A stretch of 64,000 nt of DNA from Beduinella massiliensis (GTDB lineage Bacteria; Bacillota; Clostridia; Christensenellales; Aristaeellaceae): assembly GCF_900199405.1 (NCBI RefSeq), contig NZ_LT963430.1, positions 620,001 through 684,000 of the forward strand. Reading direction: 5' to 3'. Each line of letters opens with the position of its first letter. Within the stretch, counting starts at the first letter, position 1. A program made the position numbers and the translations under genes. The notes below the pieces were generated by a model. The model was not told the DNA's origin. It saw only the letters and a list, made by a program, of their open reading frames with translations, and did not search any database. Below are positions 9,485-17,073 of this stretch, piece after piece.

Positions 9485-11119
9485 TTACGTCGCGCCCAGC
9501 AGGACGCCGGGAAAGGCGGTTTGCGGGCGCCCGGCGCGCGAAGCATCCGGCGTTAAACCGCCGCGGAGCGAAGCGGGGGGCGGGGCGCCGCCCTGCTGAC
9601 GCCCGCCGACGAAGACCGCGCGGATGCCCTCCGGGAGCTGGCGGGGGTTTTCGTAGGTGGCGCGGTCTTGGAGCCGCTCCAGATCCAGCAGCACCAGATC
9701 CGCATGGCAGCCGGGCGCGATGCGGCCCCGGCCCGCGAGGCCGAAGAAGTCCGCGGGCATGGAGGTGATCTTCGCGGCCGCCTCCGGGAGGGAGAGCAGG
9801 CGCCGCTCGCGCACGAAGCGGCGCAGGAAGCGCGGGAAGGCGCCGTAAGCGCGCGGGTGCGGGCTGCCGGACGCGCCGTACAGCGCGTCGGAGATGACGA
9901 TGCACTCCGGGCGCAGCAGGATGCGCTCCACGTCCGCGGGGTCCATGTGGTGCTCCACGATGGTCACGCGCCCTTCATCGCGCACGAGCAGCTCCAAGAC
10001 GAAATCCGCCGCAGGAAGGCCCCGGCGCGCCGCGAGCTGCGCGAGGCTGCGGCCCGTTTCGGCCGGGTCGGAGGAGGCGGCGACCGTGATGCGCTCCGCC
10101 CCCGTGGTCGCGAAGATGTTGTCCCAGTCCGGCCGCTCGCGCAGCAGGGAATCCGCGATCTCGCGGCGCGCGGCGGGCTCCCGCAGGCGGGAAAGCAGCG
10201 CCTCCGTGCCGCCTGCGAGCGCCTCCGGCGGCAGCAGCGTGGTCAGCGTCGTCGAACCGGCGGCGTAGGGGTAGGCGTCGAACGTGATGGGAAGCCCGCG
10301 GGCGCGCGCCGCGTCGATCCGGGCGAGGAACGCGTCCACCGCGTGCCCCCACACGTTTTTGCCCGCGGCCTTCAGGTGGCTGATGTGCACGCGCGCGCCC
10401 GTGCGCTCCGCGAGGGAGATCATCTCCTCCACGCTGCAAACGACGCTCGTGCCCTCCCCGCGCATGTGCGCGACGACGGGCCTGCCCATGCGCGCGGGCA
10501 CGGCGAGGATCGCCTCCAGCTCCGCGCGGGTGTAGTAGCACTCCGGCGCGTACATCAGCCCCAGGCTGAGCCCCAGCGCGCCCGCGCAAAGCGCATCCTC
10601 AAGGAGGGAGAGCAGGCGGGAGAGCTCGGCGGGCGAGAGCGGCGCGGGGGCAAAGCCCTTGACGCAGATGCGCAGCGCCCCGCCGCCGACCAGGTAGCCC
10701 GTGTTCAGGCGGAGCGGGCGCGCGGCCGCCTCGCGCAGGAACGCGCGCATGGTAAGCCCGCACAGCGCGGGCGGAATGTTCCCCAGGATCGGCGCGGCGT
10801 AGTCGCGCAGCGCCGCGAACGTCTCCGGCGCGCTGGGCGCCGCGGAAAAGCCGCAGTTGCCGCAGATCTGCGTGGTGACGCCCTGCGGCACCTCGATGGA
10901 CGGCGCGTCCGTGAAGGGCGTCAGGTCCGCGTGGCGGTGGATGTCGATGAAGCCGGGCAGCAGGTAAAGCCCGGACGCGTCGAGCGACTGCGCGGCCTCG
11001 GGCGCGGGCGCGTCCGCGGGGGCGAGCGCGGCGATGCGCCCGTCCTTCAGGAGCACGCGCGCGCAGAGGAGACCCTGCGGCGTCAGCACCCGCGCGCCGC
11101 TGATGCAGGTATCGACCAT
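9485..11119 (-). CDS. N-acyl-D-amino-acid deacylase (D-aminoacylase)
   Basis: A 544-residue amidohydrolase-superfamily enzyme that removes the acyl group from N-acyl-D-amino acids. Visible are the first metal motif DIHRHAD (near residue 59), the conserved GNCGFS with its bridging Cys, HISHLKAAG, a later EHHMDP loop, and the C-terminal composite beta domain. GGGAGG precedes ATG 11119, and a consensus promoter lies at 11164-11192. With the D-Thr/D-Ser lyase and RidA it forms a route from N-acylated D-amino acids (for example from peptidoglycan or bacterial peptides) to keto acids; the pathway is inference. The last 40 residues are Gly/Ala/Pro-rich and divergent. Confidence 0.88.
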   Translation of the reverse strand: MVDTCISGARVLTPQGLLCARVLLKDGRIAALAPADAPAPEAAQSLDASGLYLLPGFIDIHRHADLTPFTDAPSIEVPQGVTTQICGNCGFSAAPSAPETFAALRDYAAPILGNIPPALCGLTMRAFLREAAARPLRLNTGYLVGGGALRICVKGFAPAPLSPAELSRLLSLLEDALCAGALGLSLGLMYAPECYYTRAELEAILAVPARMGRPVVAHMRGEGTSVVCSVEEMISLAERTGARVHISHLKAAGKNVWGHAVDAFLARIDAARARGLPITFDAYPYAAGSTTLTTLLPPEALAGGTEALLSRLREPAARREIADSLLRERPDWDNIFATTGAERITVAASSDPAETGRSLAQLAARRGLPAADFVLELLVRDEGRVTIVEHHMDPADVERILLRPECIVISDALYGASGSPHPRAYGAFPRFLRRFVRERRLLSLPEAAAKITSMPADFFGLAGRGRIAPGCHADLVLLDLERLQDRATYENPRQLPEGIRAVFVGGRQQGGAPPPASLRGGLTPDASRAGRPQTAFPGVLLGAT

Positions 11120-11163
11120 GGCAGCGCCTCCCGTCTTCCCCGTGGGGGAAAGGATTTGCTGTT

Positions 11164-11192
11164 ATTATAGAAGATTTGGCGCGCGGGGGCAA
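11164..11192 (-). promoter_or_regulatory. Promoter of the D-aminoacylase gene
   Basis: Minus strand TTGCCC (11192-11187), 17-base spacer, TATAAT (11169-11164). It is nearly back to back with the trmB promoter (11201-11229), so the two genes share a short divergent control region. Confidence 0.85.
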
Positions 11193-11200
11193 GCGCTCGA

Positions 11201-11229
11201 TTTACAACCGGGGGCTTTCGCGGTATAAT
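11201..11229 (+). promoter_or_regulatory. Promoter of trmB
   Basis: TTTACA (11201-11206), 17-base spacer, TATAAT (11224-11229), 38 bases before the trmB start codon. Confidence 0.85.
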
Positions 11230-11266
11230 AAACGGTACTTTTGAACGCGGAAGGAGCGCTCCCCCC

Positions 11267-11938
11267 ATGCACATGAGAAGAAAACCCTGGGCCCGCCCGG
11301 AGCTGGAGGCCTGCCCCTATTACCGGCAGGACCCGCGCGACCTGAGGGGCCGCTGGGCCGGACAGTTCCCCAAGGCGCAGCCCCTGCACGTGGAGCTGGG
11401 CTGCGGCAAGGGCGTCTCCACCGCGCAGATGGTCCTTCACAACCAGGACGTCAACTTCGTGGCCATCGACCTGGTGCGCGACGTGCTGGGCTACGCCCGG
11501 CGGAACATCGAGGCGGCCTTCGCGGGCGCGCCGGTCGAAAACGCGATCGTCGCGGCGCTGAACATCGAGTGCATCTCGCAGTACTTCGACGCCTCGGACG
11601 CGGCGGAGCGCATCTACATCAGCTTCTGCAACCCCTGGTCGCAGAAGAAGAAGCACGAAAAGCGCCGCCTGACCCACCCGCGCCAGCTTCGCCAATACCG
11701 CACGTTTTTGAAGGACGGCGGGGAAATCTGGTTCAAGACGGACGACGACACGCTGTTCGACGCGTCGCTCGCCTACCTGCCCCCGTGCGGCTTTCGCGTC
11801 CGCTACCTGACGCGCGACCTGCACCAGAGCGGCTTTGCCCCCAACTACGAGAGCGAGCACGAGATCAAGTACGCCGCGCAGGGCGTGCCCATCAAGTTCC
11901 TGATCGCCGTGAAGGAGCCGGAAACGGACCAAAATTGA
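11267..11938 (+). CDS. trmB: tRNA (guanine-N7-)-methyltransferase TrmB
   Basis: Methylates G46 of tRNA with S-adenosylmethionine. The 223-residue Rossmann-fold enzyme has the SAM loop VELGCGKGVST near residue 45, the acidic FVAIDLVRD, and the substrate segment NPWSQKKKHEKRRLTHP, in which the family's usual DPWPKKRHHKRR is altered at the first Asp (Asn here). It ends with the NYESEHEIKYAAQG tail typical of TrmB. GGAAGGAG lies ten bases before ATG 11267. The Asp-to-Asn change is worth noting, although the other residues are kept. Monocistronic, with its own promoter and terminator. Confidence 0.93.
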   Translation: MHMRRKPWARPELEACPYYRQDPRDLRGRWAGQFPKAQPLHVELGCGKGVSTAQMVLHNQDVNFVAIDLVRDVLGYARRNIEAAFAGAPVENAIVAALNIECISQYFDASDAAERIYISFCNPWSQKKKHEKRRLTHPRQLRQYRTFLKDGGEIWFKTDDDTLFDASLAYLPPCGFRVRYLTRDLHQSGFAPNYESEHEIKYAAQGVPIKFLIAVKEPETDQN

Positions 11939-11940
11939 CA

Positions 11941-11978
11941 AAAAGCGCCAACGCAGTCCTATGCGGGTTGGCGCTTTT
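11941..11978 (+). terminator. Terminator of trmB
   Basis: A 12-bp perfect stem (AAAAGCGCCAAC at 11941-11952 with GTTGGCGCTTTT at 11967-11978) around a 14-base loop, starting three bases after the trmB stop. Being symmetrical in A and T it could work in both directions. Confidence 0.85.
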
Positions 11979-12026
11979 GCTGTATAATGGGCTTATGGTG
12001 CAGAACGCATGGAGGAGGGCGCACGG

Positions 12027-14642
12027 ATGTTGCAGGTGGCGGCGGCGGTGATCCGAAACGGGAAGGACGAAATGCTGCTCGCGAGGCGCGGGCCCGGCAG
12101 GGACGACGCGGGGCTCTGGGAGTTCCCGGGCGGCAAGCTGGAGGCGGGCGAGGACGCGCGCGCGGCGATCGTGCGCGAGATACGCGAGGAGGTGGGAATC
12201 GAGCTCTTCGTCAAGGGCGTGCTGCTGCACACGGTCTACGAGGCCCCCGCGCGGGCGATCACGCTGACGTTCCTCGACTGCACGGTGCGCGCCGGCGCGC
12301 CCACGGCGCGCGAGCACGCGGAGCTCCGCTGGGTGAGGCCGGAGGACGCGCCCGGCATGGCGCTGTGCCCCGCCGACCGGGCGGCCCTGCCCGCGCTGAT
12401 CGCGCGGGGGCGTCCCGCCTACGCGCATAGCAGCGAGGAGGGCCTCTTTCAGCCGCTGGAGGAACACCTGCTCGCCACGGCGCGCCTGGCGGAGGCATTC
12501 GCGCAGGCGTTTGACTGCGGCGATTGGGGCTATGCGCTGGGGCTTTTGCACGACGTGGGCAAGGCGCGGCCCGCCTTCTTCCATCGGCTGGAGGGCGGCA
12601 AAACCCCGGTGGAGCACGCGGCGGCGGGAGCGCTGCTGGCAAAGCGCCGGGGCGGGCTGGTCGAGGCGGCGCTCGCGCCCTGCGTCGCCGGGCACCACGC
12701 GGGCCTGGCGGATCCCATGCCGGCGGACTACGGCCAGCGGCTGACGCCCGTTTGCGAGAGGCTCGCGCGGGAGGAGCGGCGGCCCGCGGTCCGCGAGGTC
12801 GTGCCGGTGCGCTGGCCGGCGGCGGGGCCGAAGATGCGCCCGACCGGCGCGCGGAAGGGGCAGGGCTTCTCGTTCGCCCTTTGGCAGCGCATGCTCTTCT
12901 CCTGCCTGGTGGACGCGGACTTTCTTGACACCGAGGCGTTCATGCAGGGCCCGCAGCCGCGCGGGCGGGGCGAGGACGTTCAGACGCTGCGTGCGCGGCT
13001 GGACGCGTACATGGAGCAGTATTCGCACCCGAAGAACCCCATTGACGAAAAGCGCTGCGCCATCCTCGCGGACTGCCGCCGCGCGGCGGAGGGGCCGCAG
13101 GGGCTGTACACGCTGACCGTGCCCACGGGCGGCGGCAAGACGCTGGCCTCGCTGGCCTTCGCGCTGCGCCACGCGGAAAAGCACGGGCTTCGGCGCGTCA
13201 TCTACGTCATCCCCTACACCAGCATCATCAGCCAGACGGCGAAGAAATTCCGGGAGGCGCTGGGCGAGGAAAACGTGCTGGAGCACACCAGCATCGCGGA
13301 GGCGGGCGGCGTGCGAGCGGACGATGCGGAACGGGCGACGTGCGAACGGGCGACGTGCGAACGGGCGACGTGCGAACGGGACGACGCAGAGCGGGACGAC
13401 GCGGAGGACGAGGCCGTGCGCGCCCGCCGCCTGGCCGCGGAGAACTGGGACGCGCCGGTGATCGTGACCACGAACGTGCAGTTCTTTGAATCGCTGATGG
13501 CGAATCGGCCCGCGCGCTGCCGCAAGCTGCACAACATCGTCCGCTCGGTGGTGATCTTCGACGAGGCGCAGATGCTGCCGACCGGCTACCTGATCCCCTG
13601 CACCCGGCTGATCGAGGAGCTGGCGGTGAATTACCGGGCGACCGCGGTGCTGTGCACGGCGACGCAGCCCGCGCTGGGCAGGTACCTTGGCGGCCTTAAC
13701 GCCACGGAGATCTGCCGGGATACGGCGGGGCTGTACGAATTCTTCCGGCGCGTGCGCTACGAGGTCGCGGGCGTATGGGAGGATGAGCGCATTTGGGCGG
13801 AGTTCCGCGCGCAGCGGCAGATGCTCGCCGTCGTGAATTCGCGCGCGCACGCGCAGGCGCTTTACGACGGCATGGCGGGCGAGGGCGTCTTCTGCCTGAC
13901 GACGCTGCTGACGCCCCAAAGCCGGGAGGATAAGCTGGAGGAAATCCGCGCGCGCCTTAAGGGCGGGCGAACCTGCCGGGTCGTCTCCACCAGCCTCATC
14001 GAGGCGGGCGTGGACGTGGACTTCCCGCGCGTGTGCCGCGAGGCCGCGGGGCTGGACAGCGTCATTCAGGCGGCGGGCCGCTGCAACCGCGAGGGAGGGC
14101 ACAGCGCGCAGGAGAGCGTGGTCACCGTCTTCCATTCCGGGGAGAAGTGGCGGGACAAGGTGCCCAAGGCGCTCAAGCGCCCCGCGGACGTGGCGGCGGA
14201 GATCCTGGAGACGGAGGCGGACATCGCCTCGCCGGAGGCCGTCGGGCGCTACTTCACCCGGCTCTACGCGCTTACGGGCAGCGGCCTGGACGTGAAGGGC
14301 ATCGAGAAGATGCTGGACGACGGAGGCAGTGCGCCGCCCTTTGAAGAGGCCGCGCGGGCGTTTCGCCTCATCGAGGAGGGCACGCGCGCGGTGCTGATCC
14401 CCACGACGAAGGAGGCGCGAACCTGCGCCGAGCGGCTTGGCGCGGGCGAGCGAAGCCGGGAGCTATGGCGCCAAGCGGCGCGGTGCAGCGTCAGCGTGTA
14501 CGAGGGGGACTTTCAGGCGCTGCATGCGGCGGGGAAGCTCGACGTGCTGGACGAGCAGATCGCCGTGCTGCTGGACGCGGCCTGCTACGACCCGGACAAG
14601 GGGCTTTGCGTGCCGGGCATGGGCGCCGGGATCATGATATAA
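12027..14642 (+). CDS. cas3: Nudix hydrolase domain fused to type I-C Cas3 (HD nuclease-helicase)
   Basis: An 871-residue fusion in one uninterrupted frame. Residues 1-125 are a MutT-like Nudix domain: WEFPGGK and a complete Nudix box at 36-58 (G36, E42, R50, E51, E54, E55, G57). Residue 132 onward aligns with the ordinary Cas3 start (AYAHSSEEG): HD nuclease with EEH147, HDVGK (175-179) and HHAGL, Walker A PTGGGKT near 366, DEAQ near 512, CTATQP, and motif VI QAAGRCNREG near 680. Cas3 nicks and unwinds DNA captured by Cascade. GGAGGAGGG precedes ATG 12027. Three tandem ERATC repeats (435-449) sit in the linker between helicase motifs. First gene of the cas operon. Confidence 0.93.
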   Translation: MLQVAAAVIRNGKDEMLLARRGPGRDDAGLWEFPGGKLEAGEDARAAIVREIREEVGIELFVKGVLLHTVYEAPARAITLTFLDCTVRAGAPTAREHAELRWVRPEDAPGMALCPADRAALPALIARGRPAYAHSSEEGLFQPLEEHLLATARLAEAFAQAFDCGDWGYALGLLHDVGKARPAFFHRLEGGKTPVEHAAAGALLAKRRGGLVEAALAPCVAGHHAGLADPMPADYGQRLTPVCERLAREERRPAVREVVPVRWPAAGPKMRPTGARKGQGFSFALWQRMLFSCLVDADFLDTEAFMQGPQPRGRGEDVQTLRARLDAYMEQYSHPKNPIDEKRCAILADCRRAAEGPQGLYTLTVPTGGGKTLASLAFALRHAEKHGLRRVIYVIPYTSIISQTAKKFREALGEENVLEHTSIAEAGGVRADDAERATCERATCERATCERDDAERDDAEDEAVRARRLAAENWDAPVIVTTNVQFFESLMANRPARCRKLHNIVRSVVIFDEAQMLPTGYLIPCTRLIEELAVNYRATAVLCTATQPALGRYLGGLNATEICRDTAGLYEFFRRVRYEVAGVWEDERIWAEFRAQRQMLAVVNSRAHAQALYDGMAGEGVFCLTTLLTPQSREDKLEEIRARLKGGRTCRVVSTSLIEAGVDVDFPRVCREAAGLDSVIQAAGRCNREGGHSAQESVVTVFHSGEKWRDKVPKALKRPADVAAEILETEADIASPEAVGRYFTRLYALTGSGLDVKGIEKMLDDGGSAPPFEEAARAFRLIEEGTRAVLIPTTKEARTCAERLGAGERSRELWRQAARCSVSVYEGDFQALHAAGKLDVLDEQIAVLLDAACYDPDKGLCVPGMGAGIMI
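13329..13373 (+). repeat. Three exact 15-bp tandem repeats inside cas3
   Basis: Unit GAACGGGCGACGTGC occurs three times in a row and a fourth, altered copy begins at 13374 (GAACGGGACGACGC). The unit is a multiple of three, so each copy adds Glu-Arg-Ala-Thr-Cys without breaking the frame. It is followed by two ERDDA-like units. The array may vary in copy number between strains. Confidence 0.9.
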
Positions 14643-14658
14643 AACGGAGGCGAATGAG

Positions 14659-15324
14659 ATGGGCTATGGAATCCGCATGGAGGTCTGGGGCGATTTCGCC
14701 CTCTTCAGCCGGCCGGAGATGAAGGTGGAGCGCGTGACGTACGACGTGATCACGCCCTCCGCCGCGCGCGGCCTGCTGGAAGCCATATATTGGCATCCTG
14801 GGATGAAATGGAGGATCGACCGCATCTGGGTGTGCGCGCCCATCCGCTACGCGAACATCCGCCGAAACGAGGTGGCCAGCAAGCTTTTGGCCTCTTCGGT
14901 TCGCGCCGCGATGGTGGGCACGGGGCCGCTGCCGGTGCTGGACAGGGGAAAGGACATTCAGCAGCGCGCCTCGCTGCTGCTGCGCGACGTGCGCTACGTG
15001 ATCGAGGCGCACTTTGACATGACGGACAGGGCGGGTGCGGAGGACACGCCGGAAAAGTTTTACGCCATCGCCTGCAACCGCCTGCGCGCGGGCAAGTGCT
15101 TTCACACCCCCTACTTCGGCTGCCGGGAGTTCCCGGCGAAGTTCCGCCTCTTCGAGGGGGACGAGCCGCCCGTGCATCCGGACTTCGCCGGGCAGGAGCG
15201 GGATTTCGGCTTCATGCTCTACGACATGGATTACACGAGGCCCGACCGCATCACGCCGACGTTCTTCCGGTGCGTCATGCGGGACGGCGTGATCGACCTG
15301 ACGGACTGCGAGGTGGTACGATGA
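14659..15324 (+). CDS. cas5c: CRISPR-associated protein Cas5c (Cas5d), crRNA endonuclease of type I-C
   Basis: In type I-C, Cas5 replaces Cas6: it cuts the repeat RNA and stays bound to the 5' handle of the crRNA in Cascade. The 221-residue protein begins GYGIRMEVWGDFALFSRPEMKVER (read as two adjoining motifs), continues with TPSAARGLLEAIYWHP and has the Gly-rich RAGKCFHTPYFGCREFPA segment, the family hallmark. GGAGG lies ten bases before ATG 14659. It starts 16 bases after cas3 and overlaps cas8c as ATGA, so it is in the same transcript. Nothing seems missing. Confidence 0.95.
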   Translation: MGYGIRMEVWGDFALFSRPEMKVERVTYDVITPSAARGLLEAIYWHPGMKWRIDRIWVCAPIRYANIRRNEVASKLLASSVRAAMVGTGPLPVLDRGKDIQQRASLLLRDVRYVIEAHFDMTDRAGAEDTPEKFYAIACNRLRAGKCFHTPYFGCREFPAKFRLFEGDEPPVHPDFAGQERDFGFMLYDMDYTRPDRITPTFFRCVMRDGVIDLTDCEVVR

Positions 15325-17072
15325 TCCTTCAGGCGCTGTGCGAGTACTACGAGGCCGCGGCAAAAGAGGGCGAGATCGCCCGCATCGGCTATGGCGAGGA
15401 GAACGTTTCCTGCGCGCTGGTGCTCACCCGCGAGGGGGCGCTGCAGCGGGCGATCTCCCTGAAAAACCCGGAGCAGCGCGGCAAGAAGACGGTGATGGCG
15501 CCGCAGCGCATGACCGTCCCCGAGCACGCGACGCGCAGCTCAGGCGTCGCGCCCTACTTTCTGTGCGACAAGAGCGCCTATTTCCTGGGCGTGGACGACA
15601 AGGGAAACCCCGCCCGCACGGCGGAGAGCTTTGCGGCCAGCCGGGCGCTGCACCTGGAGCTGCTGGAGGGCGTGGACGACCCCGGCGCGCAGGCGGTCTG
15701 CGCGTTCTTTCGGCGCTGGAAGCCGGAGGAGGCGAGGGAGCACCCGGCGCTTTGGGAATGCTGGGACGACGTGCAGGGCGGCGCGATGCTGGTCTTCTGC
15801 CTGCAGGGCGAGGCGGAGGAGGGCTTCTTCGTGCACAGGCGCCCGGCGGTCGAAGCCGCGTGGAGCGCCCGCGCGGCCGCGCAGGCGGACGCGGACGTGC
15901 GGGCGCCCTGCCTGGTGACGGGCAAGGCGGACCAGCCCGTGGCGCTCATCCACAACAAGATCAAGGGCATCTACGGCGCGCCGACGATGGGCGAGTCGCT
16001 CGTGGGCTTCAACGCGCCCGCGTTCGAGTCCTACGGCTGCGTGCAGGCGAAGGGGCTCAACGCGCCGGTGAGCTGCTACGCGGCCTTTGCCTACACCACG
16101 GCGCTCAACCGGCTGCTCGCGGGGAAGCACAGGATGCGCCTGGGCGACATGACGGTGGTCTACTGGGCGAGGAGCGCGGAGGAGGGCTACCCGGACCTTT
16201 TCGACATGGCGTGCGGGCCGCAGAGCGGGGACGAGAAAAAGATCGGCGCGATGCTCTCGCGCGTGAAGCGGGGCCTGCCGCCGGAGCTTCCGGGGCTGGA
16301 GAGCGCGATGCCCTTTTACATCCTGGGGCTTTCGCCCAACGCGGGGCGCGCCTCGGTGCGGATGTTCCTGCAAAGCGAGTTCGGCAGCGTGATTACAAAC
16401 ATTATGAACCACTACGTGCAGCTCGAAATCGTCCACGCGCCCTACGAGCCGGACATCCTGACGAATGCCATGCTGCTGCGCGAGACCGCCAACCCGAACG
16501 CGACCACGCCCGAGCCGCCCGAGCCGCTGGCGGGCGCGATGCTGCGCGCGGTGTGGACGGACGGCGACTATCCCGAGGAGCTGCTTTCGATGCTCCTGCT
16601 GCGCATCTGGGCGGAGCAAGAGGTGACGTACGCCAAGGCGGCGATGATCAAGGCCTATCTGCTGAAGAACAAGAAGAGAAGCAAGGGGGAAATCAAAATG
16701 GGACTTAACGAGAGTTGCACGGATCGGGCGTACGTGCTCGGCAGGCTGTTCGCGGTGCTGGAAAAGACGCAGCAGGACGCGAACCCCGGCATCAACACGA
16801 CGATCAAGGACCGCTACTTCGCCTCGGCCAGCGCGACGCCGCGGGCGGTCTTCCCGACGCTGCTGCGCCTTGCCCGCAGCCACATCGCCAAGGCGGAGTA
16901 CGGCAAGGCGGACGAGATCGCGATCAGCCGGATCATGGACCTGCTGCCCGCGCAGCCCCTGCCCGCGCGCCTGACGCTCGAGGAGGAGGGCATGTTCTAC
17001 CTGGGCTATTACCACCAGAACCAGGCGCGCTACCAGAAGAAGGACGAGCAAACCGCCAAGGAGGAAAAGTAA
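15321..17072 (+). CDS. cas8c: Type I-C Cascade large subunit Cas8c (Csd1)
   Basis: A 583-residue Cas8c, which recognises the PAM and starts R-loop formation in the type I-C surveillance complex. It begins MILQALCEYYEAAAKEGEIA and has the family's conserved LVTGKADQPVALIHNKIKG and FYILGLSPNAGRASVRMFL stretches. The start overlaps the cas5c stop by four bases. The last 124 codons can be translated separately as Cas11c from ATG 16698 (separate entry). It ends one base before cas7c. Typical length; no damage seen. Confidence 0.95.
   Translation: MILQALCEYYEAAAKEGEIARIGYGEENVSCALVLTREGALQRAISLKNPEQRGKKTVMAPQRMTVPEHATRSSGVAPYFLCDKSAYFLGVDDKGNPARTAESFAASRALHLELLEGVDDPGAQAVCAFFRRWKPEEAREHPALWECWDDVQGGAMLVFCLQGEAEEGFFVHRRPAVEAAWSARAAAQADADVRAPCLVTGKADQPVALIHNKIKGIYGAPTMGESLVGFNAPAFESYGCVQAKGLNAPVSCYAAFAYTTALNRLLAGKHRMRLGDMTVVYWARSAEEGYPDLFDMACGPQSGDEKKIGAMLSRVKRGLPPELPGLESAMPFYILGLSPNAGRASVRMFLQSEFGSVITNIMNHYVQLEIVHAPYEPDILTNAMLLRETANPNATTPEPPEPLAGAMLRAVWTDGDYPEELLSMLLLRIWAEQEVTYAKAAMIKAYLLKNKKRSKGEIKMGLNESCTDRAYVLGRLFAVLEKTQQDANPGINTTIKDRYFASASATPRAVFPTLLRLARSHIAKAEYGKADEIAISRIMDLLPAQPLPARLTLEEEGMFYLGYYHQNQARYQKKDEQTAKEEK
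16698..17072 (+). CDS. cas11c: Cas11c small subunit translated from inside cas8c
   Basis: Type I-C systems are known to make the small Cascade subunit from an internal start within cas8c. Here an in-frame ATG at 16698 is preceded by AAGGGGGAAATCAAA, a good ribosome-binding site in the middle of a coding gene, and the 124-residue product (starting MGLNESCTDRAYVLGRLFAV) is helical and has the expected Cas11c length. The AT-rich break in local base use (AAATCAAAATG) supports selection for initiation. Function in the complex is by analogy: the subunit lies along the belly of Cascade and stabilises the R-loop. Confidence 0.8.
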   Translation: MGLNESCTDRAYVLGRLFAVLEKTQQDANPGINTTIKDRYFASASATPRAVFPTLLRLARSHIAKAEYGKADEIAISRIMDLLPAQPLPARLTLEEEGMFYLGYYHQNQARYQKKDEQTAKEEK

Positions 17073-17073
17073 G

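Noticed and set aside
11935-11988. TTGACA at 11935 and TATAAT at 11983 as one promoter for the cas operon
   Set aside because: They are separated by 42 bases, far from the 16-18 needed. TATAAT alone may still be the -10 of the cas operon, but no matching -35 is present.
12027-12420. Separate mutT gene followed by cas3
   Set aside because: No stop codon, new ribosome site or frameshift separates the two parts; translation is continuous from 12027 to 14642. A second start inside the linker cannot be fully excluded.
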